Positions 8,951 through 18,100 of a DNA stretch of 64,000 bases are shown here, piece by piece. The DNA lies in the NCBI GenBank assembly GCA_029259945.1, contig JAJDEF010000030.1, positions 62,001 to 126,000 of the forward strand, written 5' to 3'. Each line of letters starts with the position of its first letter. The first letter of the stretch is position 1. This DNA comes from Planctomycetota bacterium (lineage in GTDB: Bacteria; Planctomycetota; Planctomycetia; Pirellulales; Lacipirellulaceae). A program made the translations under genes and the position numbers. The notes beneath the pieces were generated by a model. The model was not told the origin of the DNA and did no database searches. It saw only the letters and a list, made by a program, of their open reading frames with translations.

Positions 8951-9502
8951 ATGAAATCCCTCGCTGGAAAATTACTGGTTGCTGCCCCACAGTTGCGAGA
9001 TCCCAATTTCTGTCAGACGGTTGTGTTTATGATTCAACACGAGCCGCAAGGGGCGTTGGGCGTCGTGCTGAATCGACCTAGTGAAAAATCTGTGAATGAA
9101 GTTTGGGAGCTAATCGGCAAAGAGCCCTGTGACGTAGACCAATTGGTTCACCTTGGCGGCCCCGTCCCGGGGCCCTTGCTGGCGCTTCATACGCTGGAAT
9201 CGCAGTCTGACCAAGAAGTATTGTCGGGAATCTATGTGACGGGCCAAGAGAGTGCGTTCCAAGCACTTGTTGAGCACCCTGACGCAAGCTACCGTTTTTT
9301 CAGTGGCCATGCTGGCTGGGAAGGTGGCCAACTGGAAGGCGAACTCAAATCGGGCGGTTGGCTATCGAGTCAAGCCACCATGGAGGATGTGTTCTCCGAC
9401 TACGAGTCTCTTTGGAAACGAGTGACCAGCCGCATCGGGCTACAAATTTCTGCCCCCGGTTTGCGACCAGAACAAATCCCCAAAGACCCAGGTTTAAATT
9501 AG
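8951..9502 (+). CDS. YqgE/AlgH family protein
   Basis: A 183-residue member of the UPF0301/YqgE/AlgH family. Diagnostic segments are AGKLLVAAPQLRDPNFCQTVV near the start (5-25), ALGVVLNRPSEKSV (36-49), HLGGPV (about 67-72) and RFFSGHAGWEGGQLE (about 116-130). The family is widespread but has no agreed biochemical function; AlgH was genetically linked to alginate regulation in Pseudomonas. It lies 6 bp after trpE and is probably co-transcribed. It converges with pyrF, with a 4 bp gap. Confidence 0.88.
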   Translation: MKSLAGKLLVAAPQLRDPNFCQTVVFMIQHEPQGALGVVLNRPSEKSVNEVWELIGKEPCDVDQLVHLGGPVPGPLLALHTLESQSDQEVLSGIYVTGQESAFQALVEHPDASYRFFSGHAGWEGGQLEGELKSGGWLSSQATMEDVFSDYESLWKRVTSRIGLQISAPGLRPEQIPKDPGLN

Positions 9503-9506
9503 TCGG

Positions 9507-10472
9507 CTAATTTACCGATAGATTGCCGGCTGGTGTTTCTGCTCGTAGCTGGGCGATCATTTCTCGAGTCGCTGCTTCGACCGCTTCTTGCCAGCGCTGG
9601 TCGCCAAATCGTTCGCGGTATGCATCGCGGCGATAGGCGAAAATGATTCCTCGTGAATTGTTGACCACCGCGCCTAACCCACGTTGATCGAAAGCCGCGG
9701 CAACGTCTTGCGCGGTACCACCCTGGCTTCCAAAACCTGGCACCAGGAACCAAGTCTGCGGCATCGCCGATCGCAATTCGGCCAGCTGCTCGGGATAGGT
9801 AGCCCCAACAACGGCTCCCACGATGCCGTAGCCCCGATTGCCACGGGTTTGCTCCGACTGTTGCTCGACGTAATCGGCAACCCGACGGTAGAGCGGCTGC
9901 TTGCCTAATAGTTGATCTTGCAGCATGTGGCTGCCAGGGTTCGAGGTTTTGACCAGAACAAACAACCCTGCCCCGCGATCTTTGGCAACGCCAATGAACG
10001 GCTCTAGGCTATCGGCCCCCAGATACGGACTTACGGTGACCGCATCGGCCTCCCAGGCACTTTGACCATCGCGACCCAAGATGCCACGGGCATAGGCTTC
10101 GGCGGTGGAACCAATGTCGTTGCGCTTTCCGTCAAAGAGGGTCAATAGTTTTTTACTTCGGGCGTAGGCAATCACATTACCCAGCGCAACCATCCCGGCT
10201 GGGCCACATTCCTCGAAAAACGCGGCTTGTGGTTTGACGGCTGGTACTAACGGTGCAACGACGTCAATCACGCCTTTGCAAAATTGCTCGTAAGCCTGTG
10301 CCCGGCTGGCAGAATCGTCGTCTCCACCAGTCATGGCAATAGGTAATTGGTCCCATCGCGGGTCTAACCCCACCACCACAGGATTACCTGTTCGCTCAAC
10401 GGCCGACGCTAGGTCGTCTCCAAAATGTCGCACTCGGTTCGGCATCCCTCTCAAGATGCCCTCCTTGTCCAT
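9507..10472 (-). CDS. pyrF: Orotidine 5'-phosphate decarboxylase (long, type 2)
   Basis: Catalyses the last step of UMP synthesis. The 321-residue length and sequence fit the longer PyrF subgroup. VVVGLDPRW lies at about 33-41, the active-site strand TLFDGKRNDIGSTA at about 111-124 carries the catalytic Lys/Asp set, and VSPYLGADSLEPF and LVPGFGSQGG (phosphate loop) follow. The frame begins at 10472; an internal ATG at 10445 (MPNRVRHFGDD) is an equally plausible start because conservation begins there. It is encoded alone, with divergent TIM-barrel gene neighbours. Confidence 0.92.
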   Translation of the reverse strand: MDKEGILRGMPNRVRHFGDDLASAVERTGNPVVVGLDPRWDQLPIAMTGGDDDSASRAQAYEQFCKGVIDVVAPLVPAVKPQAAFFEECGPAGMVALGNVIAYARSKKLLTLFDGKRNDIGSTAEAYARGILGRDGQSAWEADAVTVSPYLGADSLEPFIGVAKDRGAGLFVLVKTSNPGSHMLQDQLLGKQPLYRRVADYVEQQSEQTRGNRGYGIVGAVVGATYPEQLAELRSAMPQTWFLVPGFGSQGGTAQDVAAAFDQRGLGAVVNNSRGIIFAYRRDAYRERFGDQRWQEAVEAATREMIAQLRAETPAGNLSVN

Positions 10473-10754
10473 GTTTTCAGAACCTCGACGCCCATCTTAT
10501 TCCAAGCCCTAACGATTGACTAGCACGCAACATTCCTACAAGAACCCCGACGATTTTTCGCGCCCATCTTGCGACTAGGGTCCTACAAGGGTAGCATGAT
10601 GGGTTCCTTTTCTCGGCTGATGTGGGTACCTCTCTGTGTATCTTCCTGCCGAGTACGCCAATTCAGTTGGCGTGTCCTCCACTTTGCCCGGTTCTCAAAC
10701 GCAAATGGCAGGCACGCAGTCTAATATCTCATTGCAAAAAGGGAGGAATCGAGT

Positions 10755-11600
10755 ATGAGCAAGTGGCCACTTGGTGTCTTTGCGAGTATCGATGCCGGGT
10801 TTGGCGTCGATCTTGATGTTGCCCACCAGCTACAGGTGCCGACGATTCATCTTCATGCTCCTCACAAGGCTTCGCGCACTCCTGATCGTGCGGTGGAGTT
10901 TTTGAAGCAGCTTGCCGAACGCGAAATTCAAATTTCCTGTGTCTTTGCCGGCTTCGAAGGCGAGAGTTATGCCGATATTCCCACGGTGTCTGAAACCGTA
11001 GGCCTCGTCCCTTCCGCCACACGATCAGAACGGGTTGTTGAACTCAAAGAAATTGCAGACTTTGCCAAGTGTCTGGGCGTCGACGTGGTTGGCGTGCATA
11101 TTGGCTTTGTCCCCCACGACACGAGCTCACCTATCTACCAAGAAGTACTCGCCGTCACTCGTGAGGTTTGCGATCACTTGAAAGCCCAGGGCCAAGTCTT
11201 GCATTTAGAGACAGGGCAAGAGCCTGCCGACGCCCTGCTGCAATTTTTGAAGGATACCGGGTGTGACAATCTATTTGTCAATTTCGATCCCGCCAACATG
11301 ATTCTCTACGGGGTCGGCGAGCCGTTGCCAGCACTGGAAGTGTTAGGTTCGTACGTTCGTAGCGTCCATTGCAAAGACGCGACTTGGTCTGACCAACCAG
11401 GCGAAACGTGGGGTGCAGAAATGCCGTTGGGTCAGGGCGACGTCAATATGACCGCCTATCTCCAAACGCTCGACAAGATTGGCTATACCGGTCCGCTGAC
11501 CATCGAACGAGAGATCCCGCAGGATCCCGAACGTCAAAAATCCGAGATCGGTCAAGCCATTCAACTTCTCAACGATCTCAAGCAAGGCGCAACGGCCTAA
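10755..11600 (+). CDS. Sugar phosphate isomerase/epimerase-like TIM-barrel protein
   Basis: A 281-residue xylose-isomerase-like TIM-barrel protein. Candidate metal or substrate residues are in TIHLHAPHK (about 30-38), GVHIGFV (about 114), LHLETGQE (about 151), FVNFDPANM (about 174), VHCKDA (about 202) and the terminal TIEREI (about 255). A strong Shine-Dalgarno (GGGAGG, 10741-10746) sits 8 bases before ATG 10755. It is the first gene of a four-gene forward run with a sugar/nucleoside symporter, a Gfo/Idh/MocA oxidoreductase and a NagB-deacetylase fusion. The context indicates sugar catabolism or interconversion. A small perfect hairpin (10655-10673) lies in its leader. Confidence 0.82.
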   Translation: MSKWPLGVFASIDAGFGVDLDVAHQLQVPTIHLHAPHKASRTPDRAVEFLKQLAEREIQISCVFAGFEGESYADIPTVSETVGLVPSATRSERVVELKEIADFAKCLGVDVVGVHIGFVPHDTSSPIYQEVLAVTREVCDHLKAQGQVLHLETGQEPADALLQFLKDTGCDNLFVNFDPANMILYGVGEPLPALEVLGSYVRSVHCKDATWSDQPGETWGAEMPLGQGDVNMTAYLQTLDKIGYTGPLTIEREIPQDPERQKSEIGQAIQLLNDLKQGATA

Positions 11601-11614
11601 GAAAGGACAGCTTG

Positions 11615-12919
11615 GTGGGTAATGTACGGTTTCGCTTGTCGGTGATGATGTTCCTCCAGTTTTTTGTCTGGGGGGCGTGGTATGTCTCGATGACCGGGTT
11701 CATCAATCGGTCGGGGATGAGTGCCGTGACTGGAGCGGCTTATACCATTGGCCCTCTGGCTGCGATCATCGCCCCGTTTTTTCTAGGGATGGTCGCCGAT
11801 CGGTTTTTTTCGACCGAACGCGTTCTTGGTGTCCTGCATCTTCTGGGTGGCCTGTTTCTTATCGCCGCGCCATTTGCAGTGAATGCTTTTCAGCTAGGAG
11901 CACCACCTGAGGATGCAAGCTTATTTTACAACCTCGTTCTGCATGACCTGCCGGCCTACTCTCAGCCATTTATTCTTCTGCTCTTTGCCCACATGCTTTG
12001 TTACATGCCCACCATTGGCCTAACGACAAGCATTTCGTTTCAAAACCTAGCGAATCAAGAAAAAGAATTTCCGGCCATTCGTGTCATGGGCACCATTGGC
12101 TGGATTGTTGGCAACATTGCCGTCAGCTTTCTTGCTGACAAGGACGAATCAGCCAGCCAATTCTATATGGCTGGTGGTGCGGCTATGCTCTTGGGCCTCT
12201 ACAGCTTTTCGTTGCCTCATACTCCTCCACCGGCCAAGGGCAAGAAGATAACGATGGGGCAGATACTAGGGTTCGACTCCTTACGGCTACTTAAAAACCC
12301 AGCCTACGCCGTGTTTATTCTCTGCTCCTTCTTAATCTGTATTCCACTCGCTGGCTATTACGCACAAGCGCGTAATTTTGTTGAATCGTCGGGCGCTTTA
12401 GTGAATGGTAGCGCGACATTCACCATGAGCTTCGGTCAAATGTCGGAAGTGTTGTTCATGCTGGTCATGCCGTTGTTTTTTGCTCGGCTTGGTGTCAAGA
12501 AGATGCTGGCCATCGGCATGTTGGCGTGGGTGGTTCGCTATGGGTTGTTTGCCATGGCGGCAGACGACAAGATTTTCTGGATGGTGCTCCTGGGCGTCTT
12601 GCTGCACGGGATTTGCTATGACTTTTTCTTCGTCACGGGAATGATCTATGTCGACAAGAAGGCATCGGTCGAAATTCGCAACCAGGCACAAGGGTTCCTT
12701 GTGTTTGTCACGCTAGGATTAGGCTTAGGCATCGGTGCCAAGCTCTTTTTCGCTCATGTGCTGATGAATACGACAGATGGAGTTGAGGATTGGAATAAAA
12801 TATGGATGTCTCCGGCAGTGATGGCGGGAGTCATTCTGCTGCTCTTCTATCTGTTCTTCCACGACAAGACAGTTGACAGCACAGAGCAAAACAACACAGC
12901 TAACGAGGCAAATTCATGA
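11615..12919 (+). CDS. MFS transporter, nucleoside:H+ symporter (NupG/XapB-like)
   Basis: A 434-residue polytopic inner-membrane protein with about 12 hydrophobic segments. It opens with RLSVMMFLQFFVWGAWYVSM, typical of NupG-like nucleoside symporters, and carries the loop motif FFLGMVADRFFSTERVLG near residues 55-72. I use GTG at 11615: a Shine-Dalgarno (AAGGA, 11603-11607) is well spaced from it. The longer open frame overlaps the upstream gene and is not conserved. It starts 14 bp after the TIM-barrel gene, and its stop overlaps the next start (ATGA at 12916). In this operon it may carry a sugar or sugar derivative rather than a nucleoside. Confidence 0.82.
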   Translation: MGNVRFRLSVMMFLQFFVWGAWYVSMTGFINRSGMSAVTGAAYTIGPLAAIIAPFFLGMVADRFFSTERVLGVLHLLGGLFLIAAPFAVNAFQLGAPPEDASLFYNLVLHDLPAYSQPFILLLFAHMLCYMPTIGLTTSISFQNLANQEKEFPAIRVMGTIGWIVGNIAVSFLADKDESASQFYMAGGAAMLLGLYSFSLPHTPPPAKGKKITMGQILGFDSLRLLKNPAYAVFILCSFLICIPLAGYYAQARNFVESSGALVNGSATFTMSFGQMSEVLFMLVMPLFFARLGVKKMLAIGMLAWVVRYGLFAMAADDKIFWMVLLGVLLHGICYDFFFVTGMIYVDKKASVEIRNQAQGFLVFVTLGLGLGIGAKLFFAHVLMNTTDGVEDWNKIWMSPAVMAGVILLLFYLFFHDKTVDSTEQNNTANEANS

Positions 12920-13959
12920 TTCGAGTAGGCATTGCAGGTCTGGGGTTCATGGGGATGGTGCACTACCTGTCCTATCAGAAACTCCGCGGGGTGAAAGTGG
13001 CCGCCCTGGGTGAAACGAATAAAAAACGTCTGCGGGGCGACTGGCGAGATATCCAAGGAAATTTTGGTCCTGCCGGCAAGATGATGGATCTCAGCGGTAT
13101 CAATACCTATACGTCGCTCGACGAGATGCTCGAAGATCCGAATCTGGATATGATCGACATCACTTTGCCCCCCGCGATGCATGCCGACTTGGCAATCCAA
13201 GCGATGAAGGCGGGCAAGCATGTCTTTTGCGAAAAGCCGATGGCGCTCAACGCTGCCGACTGTAGCCGAATGTTACGAACGTCGCAGAAGACGGGCAAAC
13301 ACCTTTTCATTGGTCACGTCTTGCCGTTTTTCCCAGAGTATGCCTGGGCCTTGAAAGTCGCTCGTAGTGGAAAGCACGGCAAGCTTTTGGGAGGTTCTTT
13401 CAAACGAGTGATTTCGGACCCCTCTTGGCTCCGCAATTTTTGGTCTGCTGAACATGTTGGCGGGCCGATGCTCGACCTGCACGTCCACGACGCACATTTC
13501 ATCCGTCTGCTGTTTGGCATGCCCTCTTCGGTCGTTACTCATGGTCGACAACGAGGCGAATTAGCCGAATACTGGAACACCCAATTCTGCTACGAGAAAA
13601 CGCAAACCGCAGTGCATGCCACAAGCGGAACGATCGGGCAGCAAGGCCGTTCGTTCCTGCACGGTTTTGAGATTCACTTCCAGCGTGCCACACTCGCTTT
13701 TGAATTTGCGGTCATGGGTAAAGATGCTAAATATCTCTGCCAGCCGACCCTATTCGATGACAAGGGAAAAGCCAAGCAGGTCAAGCTCCCGGGTGGCGAT
13801 CCCATGGATTCTTTTGCCGCGGAAATCCGCGAGATCCTTGCCTGCCTAAGGCAAGATCGTTCGAGCACAATTCTAAGCTGCGATCTGGCTCGCGATGCGA
13901 TTCTTTTATGCCACAAACAAACCCAAAGCCTTGCCCAAGACCGCAGGGTTAAAGTCTGA
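12916..13959 (+). CDS. Gfo/Idh/MocA family NAD(P)-dependent oxidoreductase
   Basis: A 347-residue oxidoreductase. The N-terminal Rossmann fold has GIAGLGFMGMVHY at 5-17 and the CEKPMALN motif at about 101-108, whose Lys is catalytic in the family. The C-terminal alpha/beta domain has GGPMLDLHVHDAHFIRLLFG, with the usual D...H pair, at about 182-201. Such enzymes oxidise or reduce sugar hydroxyls, often together with TIM-barrel isomerases as seen two genes upstream. Translation is probably coupled to the transporter by the 4-base ATGA overlap. The exact sugar is unknown. Confidence 0.88.
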   Translation: MIRVGIAGLGFMGMVHYLSYQKLRGVKVAALGETNKKRLRGDWRDIQGNFGPAGKMMDLSGINTYTSLDEMLEDPNLDMIDITLPPAMHADLAIQAMKAGKHVFCEKPMALNAADCSRMLRTSQKTGKHLFIGHVLPFFPEYAWALKVARSGKHGKLLGGSFKRVISDPSWLRNFWSAEHVGGPMLDLHVHDAHFIRLLFGMPSSVVTHGRQRGELAEYWNTQFCYEKTQTAVHATSGTIGQQGRSFLHGFEIHFQRATLAFEFAVMGKDAKYLCQPTLFDDKGKAKQVKLPGGDPMDSFAAEIREILACLRQDRSSTILSCDLARDAILLCHKQTQSLAQDRRVKV

Positions 13960-13983
13960 CTCAATTATAGGTACATTACCAAG

Positions 13984-15975
13984 ATGAAGCAGAGCACTCA
14001 GCCGAAGTCCACGTTTTCTGGAGACGAGATGTCCACCCCTTTACTTGACGAAAAAGCAACCTCGCAAATGGAGCGCATGCCCGTCGGCGTTTTTCCACAC
14101 GCCAACGATGCCTGCAGATCGGTGGCAGCGCAAATTGCCGATGCCATTCGCGAGCGTGCATCCGAAGGAAAACAATGTGTGCTAGGGCTTGCCACGGGAA
14201 GCACCCCGATTGGCGTTTACGCCGAATTGGTGCGGTTGCATCAAGAAAAAGGACTCTCTTTCGCCAATGTAGTGACCTTCAACCTCGACGAATACTTCCC
14301 GATGCAATCCGAAGAGTTGCAAAGCTACGTGCGGTTTATGCGAGAGCATTTGTTCGACCTGATAGACATTGCACCCGAAAACATACACATCCCTGATGGT
14401 ACGTTGCCGATCGAGCAAGTGGCCGACTACTGCAAATGTTATGAAGCTGAAATTGAAAAAGCGGGCGGCATCGACATTCAATTGCTCGGCATCGGCCGCA
14501 CAGGCCATATCGGCTTCAATGAGCCAGGTTCCGGGAAAAACAGCCGCACCCGATTGATTACGCTCGATCGGGTGACGCGCACCGACGCGGCAAGTGATTT
14601 CTTTGGCCAAGAGAACGTGCCGCGTCGAGCCATCACCATGGGGGTTGGCACCATTTTAGAGTCTCGCCAGATATTCTTAATGGCGTTTAGCGAAAACAAA
14701 GCGCCTATCGTAGATCGTGCCGTCGAAGGCGATATTAACGCCAGCATCACGGCGAGTTTTTTGCAAGAACATCCCAACGTGAAAGTGGTTCTTGACGAAG
14801 CGGCTGCAAATGAACTCACTCGGTACAACTCGCCTTGGCTGGTTGGCCCGGTGGATTGGGACGAAGAAAAAGTTCGCAAATCGGTAATCTGGCTGGCAAG
14901 GCGACTCAAGAAGCCGATTTTGAAGCTTACCGACGCCGACTACAACGAAGAAGGCCTGCAAGACTTGCTCGCCGAACGAGGGCCAGCTTATGACATCAAC
15001 CTTACGGTGTTCCGCCACTTGCAAGGGACGATTGTAGGTTGGCCCGGCGGAAAACCCGCCAGCGTCCGCCAGCCAGGCGACCGCCCACAAGCACTGGGCG
15101 ACATTTTCCCGAAGCGAATTGTCATTTTTTCGCCACACCCAGACGATGATGTGATTTCGATGGGCGGCACCTTCATCCGCTTGGTCGACCAAGGTCACGA
15201 GGTGCACGTTGCCTATCAAACCTCAGGCAACATCGCGGTTTTTGACGATGACGCCATTCGCTATGCAGAATTTGCCGCCGATTTTAACCGTGGGTTTGAT
15301 GTTGCGCCCGAGCGTACCAATGAGCTTGAAGCGCATGTCGAGCAATATCTAAAAAACAAAGAGGCGGGCCAAGTCGATAGCCCCGAAGTGCAGCACATCA
15401 AGGGGATGATTCGTCGAGGCGAAGCCCGTGCCGCCTGCCGTTGTTGCGGGGCCGACAAAGACCAGCTTCACTTCATGGATATGCCATTCTACGAGACGGG
15501 CCGCGTGAAAAAGGCACCGTTGTCGGAAGAAGATATTCAGATGACAGTCGACCTCCTTCGAGAAATACGCCCTCATCAAATTTATGCCGCCGGCGACCTT
15601 TCTGACCCCCATGGCACGCACCGCACTTGTCTCAACGCAGTGTTGCAAGCTTATGAACGGTGTGTAGACGACGAATGGCGACAACAAAGCGAAGTCTGGC
15701 TCTATCGAGGTGCATGGCACGAGTGGGGCCCGCACGAAATTGAAATGGCTGTCCCGCTGAGCCCCACCGAAGTCGATCGCAAACGGATCGCCATCTTTAA
15801 GCACGAATCGCAAAAAGACCGAGCGCTGTTTCCCGGTGCCGATGTACGCGAATTTTGGAAACGTGCAGAAGACCGAAACCGCGAAACCGCAGAACTCTAC
15901 GACCAACTCGGTATGGCAGAATACGAAGCCATGGAAGGTTTTGTACGCTGGAACCCAGAAAAGCATCGACTGTAA
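13984..15975 (+). CDS. nagB: Glucosamine-6-phosphate deaminase fused to PIG-L/LmbE deacetylase
   Basis: A 663-residue two-domain protein. Residues about 35-300 form a NagB-type deaminase: GLATGSTPIGVY at 68-79, FNLDEYF at 99-105 (catalytic Asp) and LLGIGRTGHIGFNEPGS at 167-183 (catalytic His). Residues about 370-600 form a GlcNAc-PI de-N-acetylase (PIG-L/LmbE) domain with SPHPDDD at about 382-388 and DPHGTHRTC at about 541-549, the zinc-binding set. A Cys-rich insert (ACRCCG) lies near residue 478. NagB converts GlcN-6-P to fructose-6-P and ammonia, so a fused deacetylase could supply GlcN-6-P from GlcNAc-6-P. The start is ATG 13984; ATG 14029 is an alternative. It ends a four-gene sugar operon. 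Confidence 0.9.
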   Translation: MKQSTQPKSTFSGDEMSTPLLDEKATSQMERMPVGVFPHANDACRSVAAQIADAIRERASEGKQCVLGLATGSTPIGVYAELVRLHQEKGLSFANVVTFNLDEYFPMQSEELQSYVRFMREHLFDLIDIAPENIHIPDGTLPIEQVADYCKCYEAEIEKAGGIDIQLLGIGRTGHIGFNEPGSGKNSRTRLITLDRVTRTDAASDFFGQENVPRRAITMGVGTILESRQIFLMAFSENKAPIVDRAVEGDINASITASFLQEHPNVKVVLDEAAANELTRYNSPWLVGPVDWDEEKVRKSVIWLARRLKKPILKLTDADYNEEGLQDLLAERGPAYDINLTVFRHLQGTIVGWPGGKPASVRQPGDRPQALGDIFPKRIVIFSPHPDDDVISMGGTFIRLVDQGHEVHVAYQTSGNIAVFDDDAIRYAEFAADFNRGFDVAPERTNELEAHVEQYLKNKEAGQVDSPEVQHIKGMIRRGEARAACRCCGADKDQLHFMDMPFYETGRVKKAPLSEEDIQMTVDLLREIRPHQIYAAGDLSDPHGTHRTCLNAVLQAYERCVDDEWRQQSEVWLYRGAWHEWGPHEIEMAVPLSPTEVDRKRIAIFKHESQKDRALFPGADVREFWKRAEDRNRETAELYDQLGMAEYEAMEGFVRWNPEKHRL

Positions 15976-16073
15976 GCAGGGCACCAGGGCGCATTGACGA
16001 AATAGCTGTTCCTGCCTAACTTAGTTAGGTAGTAGCGGCGGGAGAATTCTTCCCGCAGATAGAGAAAAAAGTT

Positions 16074-16147
16074 CGGGCCGTGGCGCAGGCTGGTAGCGCG
16101 CCACACTGGGGGTGTGGAGGTCGCTGGTTCGAATCCAGTCGGCCCGA
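16074..16147 (+). tRNA. tRNA-Pro (anticodon GGG)
   Basis: A complete 74-base cloverleaf. The acceptor arms CGGGCCG (16074-16080) and CGGCCCG (16140-16146) pair perfectly. The anticodon stem CCACA/TGTGG encloses the loop CTGGGGG, giving anticodon GGG. The T loop is TTCGAAT. The discriminator is A at 16147; CCA is not encoded. Two small inverted repeats precede it. Confidence 0.97.
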
Positions 16148-16202
16148 CTTTGTTTTCTCGAAAGCTTGCTGGGTTTTCTCGATGGGTTTGCTGCCGGTCT
16201 CT

Positions 16203-16595
16203 TTATCGCAGCATGAGCGAAAAGTACGTTCGCCCATTACGGCTTACGATGGCCGATGCTCCGGCGTAGCGAAACCTGCGTGTTGTTGAATAGCAGGTCT
16301 TAAAGTAGCGGCCGGTTGGGTCGTTGTGGTGGGTATATCCGACGCCTGCGGCTTTCGCCGGGCGAGGCGCGCCGGTGAAATGTCCCATTTGTCCCCGTCG
16401 AACTTGCTGGCTGCTTTCGCGTTCTGCTAGTGCCGTCAATTTGTCATCGCGTTCAAACGGATAAAGCCCCATTCTCACACGCTTTGCATTGACCGCCTCT
16501 AAAACGTCTGCTGCATGGGCTCTCTGACTCCCGGTGACGAGTATCAGAAAACAGAGAAAGAAAAATATGCGCACTAAGGTTACTTGAAGTTTCAT
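16203..16595 (-). CDS. Secreted CAP-domain-like (SCP/PR1) small protein
   Basis: A 130-residue protein with a clear signal peptide (hydrophobic 5-24, AHAA cleavage region). A short CAP-like core follows: VLEAVNAKRVRMGLYPFERDDKLTALAERES, then MGHFTGAP and a C-terminal Arg/Tyr-rich part ending TYFSLMLR. The NAKR..GL....D..L...A spacing is the CAP superfamily start. At about 105 mature residues it is shorter than standard CAP domains, and the last strand pair looks reduced. I chose ATG 16595 because the signal peptide begins there; the longer frame adds an unconserved 25 residues. Function is unknown. Confidence 0.65.
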   Translation of the reverse strand: MKLQVTLVRIFFFLCFLILVTGSQRAHAADVLEAVNAKRVRMGLYPFERDDKLTALAERESSQQVRRGQMGHFTGAPRPAKAAGVGYTHHNDPTGRYFKTCYSTTRRFRYAGASAIVSRNGRTYFSLMLR

Positions 16596-16733
16596 GCCGC
16601 TGCCTCTTCTCTGGGTGTAATACGAATGGTTCGTAAGGCTGTTCCTAGGCCTTTCGACCAGTGTAGCCAATCTCAGCTCGCAGCCAACCCGCTAGCTTTT
16701 TCAGCCAATAGGTGGGTGGCTTTCTCTTTTGCC

Positions 16734-17945
16734 TTAATCCTGCGGACGGAATCCTGCTTTTTTTATGAGGCCGCGAACCTGGTTTTCGCTGACGTTGCCT
16801 TGGACAGTTGCCCGGCCGGGGTTGAGAGTGACGCTCGCAGCAGAAATGCCCGTCGCGTTGGTGAGTGTCTTCTCTAAGTGCGCAACACAACGGCTGCAGG
16901 TCATACCCTCGACAGCAATTTCAATCGCGGGGCCAAGATTTTTGTCTCGGAAAGAAAATTTGCGAGCGTAGAATCGTCGCAAGTCGCAGAAAAAAAACCA
17001 GGCGAACATCGCAAGCAAAATGGCGGCACTGACCGAAGCCCACCAAGTCTGCAAACTGTGAGTATGGATGGCACTATCGGGAGTTGCGTCGATCACAAAT
17101 CCAAATGCCAAGCCACAGCCGATGCTGCCGACGATGACCGTGGCAAGATAGATGAGAAGTGGCCGACGACCAAGGGTTCGATAGACCGCGCCCAGGGTGG
17201 CCACATTGGTGGCTGGGCCTGCCATAAGAAACACCAACGCCGCGCCAGTGGGTAGTCCACCTGCGACCAAAGAGGCAGCGATAGGAACTGAGGCTGTGGC
17301 ACACACATAAAGCGGTAGCGAAATCAGCAGCATCACCAACATCGCGGCGATACCACCGTAGGCAGCCAAGCCTTCGAAGGCATTTTCAGGTAGAAAGACT
17401 TCAATCGCAGCAGAAATGAGAATGCCAAAAACGAGCCAACGCCAGATGGATTGAAGTAGCTCACTGCCATGATGGAAGCCCGTGACGAAGGGGTTTTTCG
17501 CTGCGGCTGTGATTGGTGGTTCGTCGGTCAGATCCGTCGAGGGAGTCGGTGTCTCGCGGAGGTTGGTCAGCCAGCCTCCAACGATGCCGGTGACGGCAGC
17601 GCTAACGACTTTGAAAAGGGCAAAAGGCCAACCGAGTAGCGAGGCGCTCACAAAGATGGAGTCGACGCCTGTTTGGGGGGTGCTGATGAGAAACGCGACC
17701 GTTGCACCGTCGCTGCTGCCACTTTTTTTGAGACTCAACCCCACCGGAACAACACCACAAGAACAGAGAGGAAGCGGGACACCAAAGAGGACGGCTTTCA
17801 CCACGCCCTTCGAACCCGTAAGGTGCCGCTTAAGAAAATCAGCCGGCAGGAGGACGTGCAAAACGCCAGCGACCACAGTGCCTAACAACAACCAAGGAGC
17901 CAGATCGAGCAACACGCTCCAACATGCAATGAGAAAGTTCTCCAT
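16734..17945 (-). CDS. Cu/Zn efflux permease (SO_0444/ArsP-like) with C-terminal HMA domain
   Basis: A 403-residue inner-membrane protein. The N-terminal 310 residues have about eight hydrophobic helices and the permease-family signatures FGVPLPLCSCGVVPVGLSL (about 54-72) and FLISTPQTGVDSI (about 86-98), where the CSCGVVP segment is hallmark. The last 63 residues form a heavy-metal-associated domain with GMTCSRC at about 347-353. Such proteins are reported as Cu/Zn efflux transporters; the HMA domain would bind the metal in the cytoplasm. It is a single gene and I see no adjacent metal-responsive regulator. Confidence 0.88.
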   Translation of the reverse strand: MENFLIACWSVLLDLAPWLLLGTVVAGVLHVLLPADFLKRHLTGSKGVVKAVLFGVPLPLCSCGVVPVGLSLKKSGSSDGATVAFLISTPQTGVDSIFVSASLLGWPFALFKVVSAAVTGIVGGWLTNLRETPTPSTDLTDEPPITAAAKNPFVTGFHHGSELLQSIWRWLVFGILISAAIEVFLPENAFEGLAAYGGIAAMLVMLLISLPLYVCATASVPIAASLVAGGLPTGAALVFLMAGPATNVATLGAVYRTLGRRPLLIYLATVIVGSIGCGLAFGFVIDATPDSAIHTHSLQTWWASVSAAILLAMFAWFFFCDLRRFYARKFSFRDKNLGPAIEIAVEGMTCSRCVAHLEKTLTNATGISAASVTLNPGRATVQGNVSENQVRGLIKKAGFRPQD

Positions 17946-18100
17946 ACGTTCATCATAGGGCGAACCGCAGCTTAGGGGGATTGCAATTGAAGCAAATCAT
18001 GGGGTATTCCACATTTGCAGGGATACGTATAGGTTTTACTTTGGGCGTCTAAATGAATGGAGGATTGTTGTTTGCGACAAGATTAGGTCAAAGAATTTAA

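Noticed and set aside
15349-15984. 211-codon reverse frame
   Set aside because: Fully antisense to the deacetylase half of the NagB fusion, whose zinc motifs are unmistakable.
16014-16056. Two small inverted repeats (CCTAAC-TTA-GTTAGG and GCGGGA...TCCCGC) before tRNA-Pro
   Set aside because: Too short and without a U-tract to be called a terminator; left as a note.
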